64,000 nucleotides of DNA, from assembly GCF_003628305.1 (NCBI RefSeq), contig NZ_RBZM01000012.1, positions 50,928-114,927 on the forward strand, written 5' to 3'. The notes under the pieces were generated by a model. That model was given only the letters and a program-made list of their open reading frames with translations, was not told the DNA's origin and ran no database searches. A program made the position numbers and the translations under genes. The stretch is from Cohnella endophytica. GTDB taxonomy: Bacteria; Bacillota; Bacilli; Paenibacillales; Paenibacillaceae. Positions 42,368-50,311 of this stretch are shown piece by piece; the first letter of the stretch is position 1, and each line of letters begins with the position of its first letter.

Positions 42368-42985
42368 TTATCTCATGTTGCCGATAATCGAACTTCTTGA
42401 GTCTTGCATTTTTTTAACGAAATTAGTCATGACATCGAAAGCTTCGTTCCGTTTGTTAGTCAGGCTTTGCAAGCGGAGCATGTCCATTTGCTGGGAGTTG
42501 CTTGCAGCATCGATCATCGATTTAACCTGTTCCCTGAATTTCTCGAGATCAGCCTTCGTTGCCACTTGCGCGGTAAGGCCCGCTGCCTTTATCTTGGCTA
42601 ACAAATCAGCCGGCACGGTAACTGTTTGACTGGCGGCTGCGGAAGAAAGCGTGCCAAGCTGAGCGGTAACTCCCACCATGACTTCGTTCAATTTGGTTAT
42701 TTGGTCATTTTTTGCTTGTACGGCCTCGAGTTGGGATTTCAATTGATCTTCCAACAGACTCGCGCGTTGATTCTGGACCATCATAAGCGCCGTCTCAAGA
42801 TCCATGGAGTTTATGTTTACTTGCGTTATGGCTCCGATATCCCCGACCGCGTTCTGCGTCGCGCCGCCGTTAATGGCATCCTTGACCGAATGGTAGACAT
42901 CGTCGTTGTACATCAAAGTCCCTCCGATCGCGACGCCTAATACTAATGTTCCTGCCATAGACAACACCGTCTTTTTCGTACTCAT
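42368..42985 (-). CDS. Membrane-anchored coiled-coil protein, partner gene of the PrsW fusion
   Basis: 205 residues from ATG 42985; AAGGGGA lies six bases upstream, while in-frame starts at 42991 and a TTG at 43003 fit it less well. One N-terminal membrane helix (about 5-25, LSMAGTLVLGVAIGGTLM) is followed by a mainly helical region. Coiled-coil heptads with many Gln/Lys/Leu run through about 75-115 and again through 140-195. It has no recognised enzyme motif. The first 15 residues suit a type II membrane protein with the bulk outside, or the reverse. The stop is 14 bp from the PrsW fusion start, so the two genes are almost certainly one operon. It could be a partner or substrate of the protease; this is inference. 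Confidence 0.8.
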   Translation of the reverse strand: MSTKKTVLSMAGTLVLGVAIGGTLMYNDDVYHSVKDAINGGATQNAVGDIGAITQVNINSMDLETALMMVQNQRASLLEDQLKSQLEAVQAKNDQITKLNEVMVGVTAQLGTLSSAAASQTVTVPADLLAKIKAAGLTAQVATKADLEKFREQVKSMIDAASNSQQMDMLRLQSLTNKRNEAFDVMTNFVKKMQDSRSSIIGNMR

Positions 42986-43184
42986 ATCCATTCCCCTTAT
43001 CAAAATCTATTTATATCCAGAATATTCTTATTGGTAACCCATAGTCAATGAAAATCAGACAAACTCTTACACTTTGCAACAAGATTTGTTAAACGCAGGT
43101 CGATCGGGTCAGAAAATTGATTCCTGATTGATTTTCCTTCAATATTAGAAGTAGTCCAAAATTGATTCCAAGGAGAGATCCCCA

Positions 43185-43883
43185 ATGAGAATCGTGTACC
43201 ATGGCCATTCCAGCATACAGCTCTTTACGGGCGATAAGTCGCTCATTATCGATCCGTTTCTCAGCGGCAATCCCCAGGCCGTCATTAAACCGGAAGAGAT
43301 TAAGGTGGATGCCGTTCTATTGACCCATGCCCATATGGATCACATCCTTGACGCCGCCCCGATCGCGAAAGCCAATGACGCTCCCATCGTTTCCATCGTT
43401 GAGCTAGCCTCCTACATGAGCTGGCAGGGCACGAAGACGGTCGGGATGAACATGGGAGGAACGTACGACCTCGGCTTCGCCAAAGCCAAGATGGTCCAAG
43501 CCTTCCATAGCTCGGGAATCGTAGACGAGGCCAACAAACAAATTCTATACGCGGGAATGCCCGCCGGATTCCTCGTATTCGCGGAAGGCTTAACGATCCT
43601 TCACGCGGGCGATACGGCCCTATTCGGCGATATGAAGCTCATCGGCGAACGCAATCGTATCGACGTCGTTTTCCTTCCGATCGGCGACCACTACACGATG
43701 GGGCCAGAGGATGCGCTGCAAGCAGCCGAGTGGTACAACGCAAAGCTCGTGATCCCCGTGCATCACAGTACGTTCCCGGCGATTAAACAAGATGCGGACC
43801 TATTCGTGAAGAGGCTCGAAGAACGCGGCTTGAAAGGAAAAGTCATGGCTCCCGGGGAAGAGATCTCCATTACCGCGAAGTAG
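43185..43883 (+). CDS. UPF0173-family metal-dependent hydrolase (YtkL-like)
   Basis: 232 residues. Metallo-beta-lactamase fold with LTHAHMDHI (HxHxDH motif, about 47-55), HSSGIV, LHAGDTALFGDM (second metal ligand aspartate) and IPVHHSTFPAI (late histidines). This matches the UPF0173 family represented by B. subtilis YtkL, whose substrate is not known. ATG 43185 follows AAGGAGAG. It is a single-gene unit with a strong hairpin after it. Confidence 0.9.
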   Translation: MRIVYHGHSSIQLFTGDKSLIIDPFLSGNPQAVIKPEEIKVDAVLLTHAHMDHILDAAPIAKANDAPIVSIVELASYMSWQGTKTVGMNMGGTYDLGFAKAKMVQAFHSSGIVDEANKQILYAGMPAGFLVFAEGLTILHAGDTALFGDMKLIGERNRIDVVFLPIGDHYTMGPEDALQAAEWYNAKLVIPVHHSTFPAIKQDADLFVKRLEERGLKGKVMAPGEEISITAK

Positions 43884-43894
43884 AACGAACAACA

Positions 43895-43929
43895 GCAACC
43901 CCCGTCCAGATGGCTTGGACGGGGGTTGC
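43895..43929. terminator. Bidirectional hairpin between the UPF0173 gene and PlsY-like gene
   Basis: A 14-bp perfect stem, GCAACCCCCGTCCA with TGGACGGGGGTTGC, has a 7-base loop. No long T run follows, but it sits between two converging genes and is a plausible stop for both. Confidence 0.65.
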
Positions 43930-43965
43930 TTGGACGGGGATTCCTGAACCGAAGCCTACTTGCTC

Positions 43966-44589
43966 CTACTTCGACCCCTCCCCGCCTCTCATAAACGCTC
44001 TCTTCACCCAAGTTCTCATTTCCAATCTATGCTTATAGACAATAACAGTGAAGTTCCCGAACCAAACCCAGAGCATCGCGGATGAGAACATTCGGATATA
44101 CAAATAGACGAAAAGCAACAGCATTCCGCTCACGACCTGCAAGCCGTCCGACTCCGCGCTTCCGCTTCTGCGAGCCAAACGGGCAACGGCCGTCATAAGC
44201 GCCAAAATCATGGCATAGGCCAATGAAACCTCGAAACCCGTCAAAGCGCTCCATACCCCGAAGGTGACGGCTATAGCCTTGCCTCCTTTTCCTCTAAGGA
44301 ACGGTGAAAAGGCATGACCCGCAATCGGTGCCAACGCAAGCGGAATTATGGAATATCCCTGCGCATAATCACTGCCGCTAACGAACATAAGAGGAAGATA
44401 ACCTTTCAAGAAATCCAGCGCGATTCCGGCGATGCCGAGGCGGTAACCGGATGCCTTCCACAAGTTCAAGGCGCCGGGGTTCCCGTCTCCAACGTCTTTC
44501 AGATTTTTTCGGGCCAATAGACCAAGCCAGTACGAGAACATAAGAGAACCCGATAGAAACGCTCCCGCGGACAACAACAATAGCATCAT
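43966..44589 (-). CDS. PlsY-like glycerol-3-phosphate acyltransferase paralogue
   Basis: 207 residues from ATG 44589, which overlaps the glycosyltransferase stop (ATGA); an ATG at 44631 with AGGGA upstream is an alternative. About five to six membrane helices. PlsY motif 1 is GDGNPGALNLWKASG (family GSGNxGATN) and motif 2 HAFSPFLRGKGGKAIAVTFG (family H-x-F-P-x-F...GKG). Motif 1 carries an Asp for Ser and Leu for Thr, and motif 2 lies on a different background from housekeeping PlsY. It may therefore be a second acyltransferase acting on another lipid. Pairing with a glycosyltransferase recalls crtQ/crtO in carotenoid-glycolipid clusters, though no carotenoid genes are here. Confidence 0.8.
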   Translation of the reverse strand: MMLLLLSAGAFLSGSLMFSYWLGLLARKNLKDVGDGNPGALNLWKASGYRLGIAGIALDFLKGYLPLMFVSGSDYAQGYSIIPLALAPIAGHAFSPFLRGKGGKAIAVTFGVWSALTGFEVSLAYAMILALMTAVARLARRSGSAESDGLQVVSGMLLLFVYLYIRMFSSAMLWVWFGNFTVIVYKHRLEMRTWVKRAFMRGGEGSK

Positions 44590-45680
44590 CGGCCTCTTTT
44601 GCCCCCCACTTGCACGTTCCTTCCTTTCCATCTGACATTCCCTAATACGACGACCTGATATAACGAATAAAGCATGATCATAAGAAAGAACAAGGAAGAG
44701 ACGAGATGAAGAACGGGGATTACGATCCCGAATACGCCGACGTATCTCATGAAATACGATAATTGAAGCAAATAGAGGACATATCCGATGAGCAATGGCA
44801 GCGCCCAAGAAGTGTTCGCGAAAATAACGACGGATTCGGATGCGAGAAGCCCGATCACCCACAACGCAATGGGGATAATCGTCCATAGGCTTAACGTCGA
44901 GGTGCTTAGCACAGCGCTTTTGCTAAAGCCTTCGATTTCGCTGCGAATACCTTGCGGATACATGCGGAACGACACCAAGCCGCGCCCGATATAATTGGTC
45001 ACCGGAATGCCCGCGTCCATGAATTTCGAGCCTAGGAACAGGTCGTCCAGCACCTCGGACTTGATGCTTTCGTGTCCGTTGATTTTCTCGTAATCCTCCC
45101 TCGAAGCCACTATGCAGGAGCCGTAAAGACCTTTCCGGGGATTGCTCTTTTCGAAAACCGACGTAAACGCGAATACGCCCAGCACGTTTATGATCAGAGC
45201 GAGCTTCTCGTACAGCTTCTCCGTATGATGGTAAGGAACGACGGAAATGACTCCCTTCGTTCGTTCCGTGGCCTGAATCAAGGATGCTATCGCGTTAGGC
45301 TCTAATCTGACGTCGGCATCCAAAAAAACGAATAGATCGCCGGAAGCGCGTAAATAGCCGTTCCATACGGCCCAATTCTTCCCTGTCCAGCCTTGCGGGA
45401 GATTGCTATTGGCAATGACCTTGACTCCGTAGCTTTCGGCGATTTCCTTCGTTCGGTCATTCGAAAAGTCGTCCACGACGATAATTTCAAAGGGTTGTAC
45501 GGTTTGCGACTTGAGAGAGGCCAACAAATAGGGCAAATTGCATTGTTCATTCCGAGCCGGGATGATCACGGACAATTTCCGCTCTCCCCGGTAGGGTTCG
45601 CGAGAGAGGGGCAACGTGTTTCTTCTGAACAGAAAAAAGCCGGAAGCGCAACCTGCCAGCGCGAGAACGATAATCCACAT
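44586..45680 (-). CDS. Membrane-bound family 2 glycosyltransferase
   Basis: 364 residues. An N-terminal helix (about 1-18) is followed by a GT-A domain with VIIPARNEQCNLPYLLASL, IIVVDDFSNDRT (nucleotide-binding D), FVFLDADVRLEPNAI (DxD-like) and the acceptor-site EVLDDLFLG region. The C-terminal half has at least three membrane helices (about 265-345). The layout is that of GT2 enzymes such as CrtQ/HpnB-like transferases that glycosylate lipid-linked acceptors. Its stop overlaps the PlsY-like start by four bases, so the two products probably act on one membrane lipid. Confidence 0.88.
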   Translation of the reverse strand: MWIIVLALAGCASGFFLFRRNTLPLSREPYRGERKLSVIIPARNEQCNLPYLLASLKSQTVQPFEIIVVDDFSNDRTKEIAESYGVKVIANSNLPQGWTGKNWAVWNGYLRASGDLFVFLDADVRLEPNAIASLIQATERTKGVISVVPYHHTEKLYEKLALIINVLGVFAFTSVFEKSNPRKGLYGSCIVASREDYEKINGHESIKSEVLDDLFLGSKFMDAGIPVTNYIGRGLVSFRMYPQGIRSEIEGFSKSAVLSTSTLSLWTIIPIALWVIGLLASESVVIFANTSWALPLLIGYVLYLLQLSYFMRYVGVFGIVIPVLHLVSSLFFLMIMLYSLYQVVVLGNVRWKGRNVQVGGKRGR

Positions 45681-45768
45681 ACACGAATCCCCCTTCCTAT
45701 TTCTATCTATATGAGGGACTGGCGTGTATTATTTTCGTTTCGGATTTCGGCCATTTCCTGAGCGACGC

Positions 45769-45805
45769 AAAAAATCCCCGAGCAGCCGTTAGGCCGTACG
45801 GGGAT
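45769..45805 (-). terminator. Terminator of the 103-residue hypothetical gene
   Basis: Minus strand: ATCCCCGTACGGCC pairs with GGCTGCTCGGGGAT across TAAC, then TTTTTT. It lies 30 bp past the stop. Confidence 0.88.
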
Positions 45806-45835
45806 AAAGCGATCCATTCACGGTATTTAATACTT

Positions 45836-46147
45836 TCATCCTTTTTTGGCAGGCAACTCGGCATTCGCCGTATCCAGCATGGATTGCCAATTGGCAAAAT
45901 TCGTCTCCCTTGCGACGTGCCGATCCCAGAGCTCTTCCAGAACGTTGGCGATATCTTCGCGAGTCTTTATTTGAAAATTGCCCTTCTCGGAAAACTCTTC
46001 AAAACTTTTGCAAGTCGAATGCTTGCTCATGAACGATTCATTAAACAACTCGTCCAAGGAAATATGATTCGGATCTTCCTGAATCGATTTCTGGCCTTGC
46101 AAATCCTTCAACAGTTCATCGAACGACATTGGTTTTTGCTTTCTCAA
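45836..46147 (-). CDS. Hypothetical acidic soluble protein, 103 residues
   Basis: TTG start at 46147, with AGGAG seven bases upstream; an ATG seven codons later has no site. It begins MRKQKPMSFDELLKDLQGQK. The sequence is predicted helical, with two similar phrases, FDELLKDL and LDELFNESF, near the start, and an acidic character overall. There is no membrane segment, and one Cys. The ending is AELPAKKG. I do not recognise a family. It is a single-gene unit with its own terminator. Confidence 0.7.
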   Translation of the reverse strand: MRKQKPMSFDELLKDLQGQKSIQEDPNHISLDELFNESFMSKHSTCKSFEEFSEKGNFQIKTREDIANVLEELWDRHVARETNFANWQSMLDTANAELPAKKG

Positions 46148-46317
46148 AGTACCACTCCTAGAGTTTTTATATGAATGACTTCATTCTAATCTAAACCGGC
46201 CCATGAAGTTATTTTTTCTTTGCGCTGGCATCAGACGTGAATTAGGGACATTCATACTATACCCTTTCTTGCAAGACAAACAAAGGGTTATCCTTTAACC
46301 GGTTCGTTTAACCGTAT

Positions 46318-46351
46318 AAAAAACAACCTTTTCCGAGCGGAAACCGGCTTT
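46318..46351 (-). terminator. Probable terminator of the module 3 transporter operon
   Basis: Minus strand: imperfect stem CCGGTTTCC with GGAAAAGG, followed by TTG and TTTTTT. It lies 25 bp past the DUF5107 stop. Confidence 0.6.
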
Positions 46352-46375
46352 GGGATAGCCCGTGCTTCCCGCCGC

Positions 46376-48427
46376 TTAGGCTCCGATCATCCTGAAATCG
46401 AGAGATGCCGGCGGAGGGAACTTCTCGATCGCTTCCTCCAGCAGCTTCGGCGTGAATTCGACGTTTCTGGCACGGGCAAGCTTCTTGGCGTTGTATGCGT
46501 ACCAGAGCTCGATGATCAACGTTTCGCCTTCGCGAATGACGGCGAACTCCGTTCCGAAGAGCTTCTCCAAGAACTCGTCGTTGTTCATCTCCAGCGCCAC
46601 CGCGCCAATGATAATCCGAATGCGATCGCTCTCGGCGAATTCCTCAGGCAATGACTCGTACAAATTCCATGCCCGCTCGAATTGTTTGGCCTGAATGATC
46701 AGATTCAAGTGCTCCTCGGCAAAAGCCCTGTCCGGGTAGCCGTTCGAGACGCCGTAAGCCCGTTCCATGTATACGAGAGCCTCGTCCGTGTTTCCGCGCA
46801 GTCTCATCGCTTCGGCCAAATGGCGGAACACCCATGCGGAGGGTTGAACGCGGATCGATTTCTCCCAGCTCTCGATCGCCGACGCTTCCTTTCCTTGTTC
46901 GAAATCCATCACTCCCGCATGCATAAGAGCGATCCAAGACAAGCTTTGCTCAGTCGAACCTTCTCCCGAATCCGCCGATCGAACGCTCGCTTCGACGAGC
47001 TCCTTCCATTCCTCTTGAATCATCCATGATGCCGGTACTTCTTCAACCCCATGATCGGGCATCCGTCCCTCTCGAAGCAACGCAATCCAAGGTTTCTGAG
47101 CAGCACCCAGCGTCCGCTCCGCGAATTCGAAGCCGTCCGGAACCGTTCTTCCTTCCGTCTGCTCCCTGCGCATCTTCTCCAGTGCTCCCCAACCGGAGCC
47201 GTCATGCAGAGAATCCGACGGGTAATCATCGGCATACGATTGCAAGCGCTCATGGATGGCATAAACCTCGTCTTCGCTAAGTAACTCGCCAATCCGTCTT
47301 CCCACGTATTCGTTCGCGTCATCCCAGCTCTCTTGATAGACCGGATTCGTCTCGACGTCGGTCATGCCGATCAACTGGGTGAAATCCCATACCGAACGGG
47401 CGGGCATCTCGATGTCGTGAAGCTGTGTCGGTGCCAGTCCGCCTTGCACTTCGATGTAATTGCCTTCTCCCGGCTTCGCCAAGAAGTCGCACCAGCGCCT
47501 GCCGCCCGCATGATGGCCCCAGCAGAACATTTTCCGATACCGCAATCGGGAAGTCGATCGTTCATAGAACAGGCGTCCATCCTCGTAAGCGACAGCTTCC
47601 CAAGGCGATTTATAGTCGACGGGAGTCTGGAAAAAGTATTCGCTGGAATACGGAAATCCCATCGGGTAAGAGACGTCGACATCGGGAACGGAAGGCAAAT
47701 AGGGCAAGCGATCGAAGCCGTATCCTTTGAAATTCGGATCGATGTAGATCACGTTGCCGGTCGAAGAAAAAACGCGGGCTTTCTCGGTTTCTTGCACGGC
47801 AATGTTGGTCCACCAATACATCGGGACGGGGCGATCGTTGTCATTTACGATTCGCACGTAGACTTGAAGCTGCTCGGCACCCTTCGGCAAATGAAAATCG
47901 ATGTGCCAGAATACGTTTTTGCAACGCTCGTACTCGGAAATCCGGAGAAACTCGTTCCCTTCGCCATCGGTCAGCTTGGCGCAATGAACGTTCGAGCACG
48001 TCGTGAACGTATGCCCCAAATGTCCGACGTTCCACTCGATTCCCCCGGAGAACCAGGCATTCAGAATCGCCAGATTGGCGGGTTGAAACACGGGATTCTT
48101 ATATAAGATTTCCCTGTCCGCCCGTTTGTCCTTAAGGGAATATAATCTACCTCCATATTCGGGCAGGAATACGGCTTTAAGGCTTTCGTTCTCGAGCGTA
48201 ATCGTCTTCAGTCGGATCGTTTCCCGATGTCTCGTATATCTGTCCTGCAGCCGATACGGCAATATTCTCTCGCCTGCGTTCTCGCCCATATGAAGCATCA
48301 ACTCGGGCGTAAGGCTTCCGTTATTCGCGGCTTCGCGATGCGGGTTGCGGCTCCTGAATACCGGGAGCGGATTTTCGCCTTCCGGCTTGGTGCCTTCCAA
48401 CGTTAATGACGAAGTGGTTACTCTCAT
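46376..48427 (-). CDS. DUF5107 protein with C-terminal TPR-like repeats
   Basis: 683 residues, no signal peptide, so cytoplasmic. The N-terminal beta-sandwich (about 60-385) is a DUF5107 domain: LPEYGGRLYSLKDKRADREILYKNP cut here at FLPEYGGRL, then WFSGGIEWNVGHLGHT, MYWWTNIAVQET and GEGNYIEVQGGLAPTQ. It resembles galactose-mutarotase-like sugar-binding folds. The C-terminal third (about 475-660) has helical TPR-like repeats, for example ESWEKSIRVQPSAWVFRHLAEAMRLRG. Family members often lie next to CUT1 transporters, as here. Likely roles are sugar epimerisation, glycoside recognition or control. A specific reaction cannot be assigned. Confidence 0.85.
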   Translation of the reverse strand: MRVTTSSLTLEGTKPEGENPLPVFRSRNPHREAANNGSLTPELMLHMGENAGERILPYRLQDRYTRHRETIRLKTITLENESLKAVFLPEYGGRLYSLKDKRADREILYKNPVFQPANLAILNAWFSGGIEWNVGHLGHTFTTCSNVHCAKLTDGEGNEFLRISEYERCKNVFWHIDFHLPKGAEQLQVYVRIVNDNDRPVPMYWWTNIAVQETEKARVFSSTGNVIYIDPNFKGYGFDRLPYLPSVPDVDVSYPMGFPYSSEYFFQTPVDYKSPWEAVAYEDGRLFYERSTSRLRYRKMFCWGHHAGGRRWCDFLAKPGEGNYIEVQGGLAPTQLHDIEMPARSVWDFTQLIGMTDVETNPVYQESWDDANEYVGRRIGELLSEDEVYAIHERLQSYADDYPSDSLHDGSGWGALEKMRREQTEGRTVPDGFEFAERTLGAAQKPWIALLREGRMPDHGVEEVPASWMIQEEWKELVEASVRSADSGEGSTEQSLSWIALMHAGVMDFEQGKEASAIESWEKSIRVQPSAWVFRHLAEAMRLRGNTDEALVYMERAYGVSNGYPDRAFAEEHLNLIIQAKQFERAWNLYESLPEEFAESDRIRIIIGAVALEMNNDEFLEKLFGTEFAVIREGETLIIELWYAYNAKKLARARNVEFTPKLLEEAIEKFPPPASLDFRMIGA

Positions 48428-48452
48428 TTGCTCGATTCGTCTCCCTCTATGA

Positions 48453-49295
48453 TTATCCTTTTACGGCACCGACGGTCAGGCCTGCGATTATTCTCTTGGA
48501 TACGAGCATATATACGATAAAGCTAGGCAAGAACACGATCATACAGGCAGCGAAAATGCCCCCGTAGTTACCCGTGTTGGCAAATCCGTACACGATGGAT
48601 TGCAAGGAAAGAGCCAACGTTCGCGTGCTGGGATCGTTCGCGAAGATCAACGCGTAAAAATACTCGTTCCATATGCCGAGAAAGTTAAAGATCGATAAGG
48701 TAATGATCCCCGGCTGGGCAATAGGCAATATGATCGAGACGAAAGTTTTGATCGGCCCGGAACCGTCCATCGAAGCGGATTCCTCGAACTCTTTCGGAAT
48801 GGACGAGAAAAACCCCGTCAGGAAAAACACGCCGAAAGGAACATTCGTGCAGACATAGACGATAATCAAAGTAATAATGGATCCGGTAAGCTTTAGCTCT
48901 ACGAAAATGGAAAACAAAGGGATCGTAATCAAAATGCTTGGAATGGCTAGAGCGGACATGAACATCGTGCCGACCCAACGGCTCCCTCTGAACCTGACGC
49001 GTCCCATGATATAGGCTGCCGGCGCCGCGACTACGACGATGCCGACACACGAAACGACCGTATAGACGATGCTGTTCAAGAAATAACGGCCCATTCCTTG
49101 ATCCTTGAACAAGCCCGTATAATTCGACCAATGAATTCCGCTGCCGAGAAGCGAATTCGTGAATATTTCTCTTGTCGTGCTGAGCGAGGCTAAAATGACC
49201 CACCCGAAAAGGATAACGCTAAAAATCAGCCAAGCGTAAAGCGGAATGTAAGCCAGCCATGAACCTCTCGTTGTCTTCGATGTACCAGTGTTCAC
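48453..49295 (-). CDS. Carbohydrate ABC transporter permease, MalG type (module 3)
   Basis: 280 residues from a GTG at 49295 behind GAGGAGGGG. Six helices. EAA loop EESASMDGSGPIKTFVSIIL (about 170-189), ending GLTVGAVKG. It lies 15 bp after the partner permease and 25 bp before the DUF5107 gene. Confidence 0.93.
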   Translation of the reverse strand: MNTGTSKTTRGSWLAYIPLYAWLIFSVILFGWVILASLSTTREIFTNSLLGSGIHWSNYTGLFKDQGMGRYFLNSIVYTVVSCVGIVVVAAPAAYIMGRVRFRGSRWVGTMFMSALAIPSILITIPLFSIFVELKLTGSIITLIIVYVCTNVPFGVFFLTGFFSSIPKEFEESASMDGSGPIKTFVSIILPIAQPGIITLSIFNFLGIWNEYFYALIFANDPSTRTLALSLQSIVYGFANTGNYGGIFAACMIVFLPSFIVYMLVSKRIIAGLTVGAVKG

Positions 49296-49310
49296 CTGAG
49301 CCCCTCCTCC

Positions 49311-50219
49311 TCAGTATTCTAATCGTTCCTTAGGGAATAGCCGACCGATGAGCGCGGAAACGATCAGCGTCGCCAGCGTAATCAGAATGCCGACGCTCGC
49401 GCCGGATCCGACGTTAAAGGCTTCTTCCACATACACGTTGCCGCCCTTTCCGAATACTTTCTGATACATGTAGAAGGCGGGCGTAACCGTATGTGGGTCG
49501 TCTAATCCGAAGGTCGCCGACCATACGAAGAAGTTAAACGCCGTTATCGTCCATAAGACCAGCGTCGTGCGGAACACGTCCCGCAATAGCGGCAAAGTAA
49601 TTCGGAAAAACTTCGTCCACGGGCTGGCGCCTTCCAAAGTCGCCGCCTCGTAGTAATCTCCCGGAATCCGATTAATTCCGGCATTCAGGATGAGCATGAA
49701 ATAACCGATCGAGCCGAAGCTGAACGCGATGATCATCGAGAAATAAATGTGTTCGTTATCCGTCCACTGTATATTGGCGAGCGCCGTCAAACCGAGGCGA
49801 TTAAATACGGAAGTGAGCAAACCGTAACTCGAATTAAAAACGTATTGAAGCCATACGACCGACAAGACGACGGCCGAAACCGTATTAGGCAAGAAAATCA
49901 ACGATCTCCAGAAATGAACTCCCCGAACCTTGGAAGTCAGAATAACCGCATACAGAAAGGCGAAGGCGAAAATAAGAACTCCGCCGATCAACCATATGCC
50001 AAGCACGTTCTTCATCGAACCGACGAAATAAGAGCTATGCACAAGATCCTCGTAATTGACCAATCCGACGTATTTCCATTCGGCGACCTTGCTGGAGAGG
50101 GCGGGAATATCGTAGAAGCTCATCGCCAGCGTTCTCAGGGTCGGGTAGAGAAAAATAGCGAGATAGATGATGACGGCAGGTAAGAGGAACAGCGCGATAA
50201 TCGATTTATTCAGTCTCAT
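49311..50219 (-). CDS. Carbohydrate ABC transporter permease, MalF type (module 3)
   Basis: 302 residues, ATG 50219 after GGAGGTG. Six helices. EAA loop YEAATLEGASPWTKFFRITL (about 193-212), in which the usual Asp-Gly is Glu-Gly. It lies 92 bp downstream of the binding-protein gene and forms the channel with the MalG-type subunit. Confidence 0.93.
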   Translation of the reverse strand: MRLNKSIIALFLLPAVIIYLAIFLYPTLRTLAMSFYDIPALSSKVAEWKYVGLVNYEDLVHSSYFVGSMKNVLGIWLIGGVLIFAFAFLYAVILTSKVRGVHFWRSLIFLPNTVSAVVLSVVWLQYVFNSSYGLLTSVFNRLGLTALANIQWTDNEHIYFSMIIAFSFGSIGYFMLILNAGINRIPGDYYEAATLEGASPWTKFFRITLPLLRDVFRTTLVLWTITAFNFFVWSATFGLDDPHTVTPAFYMYQKVFGKGGNVYVEEAFNVGSGASVGILITLATLIVSALIGRLFPKERLEY

Positions 50220-50311
50220 GACGACACCTCCGTAGCGAATCCTCCATATTGTGGCCTAACGGGAAAACCGAGCGCGGCACGATGCCAAAGCCGCCGCGCT
50301 CGGACAACCTC

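Noticed and set aside
43895..43929. Transposon inverted repeat
   Set aside because: The 14-bp stem has a 7-base loop and lies between converging genes, which fits a terminator; no transposase or target duplication is present.
47333..48106. Plus-strand frame of 257 codons
   Set aside because: It is the antisense of the DUF5107 gene, whose own product is clearly recognisable; there is no start signal.
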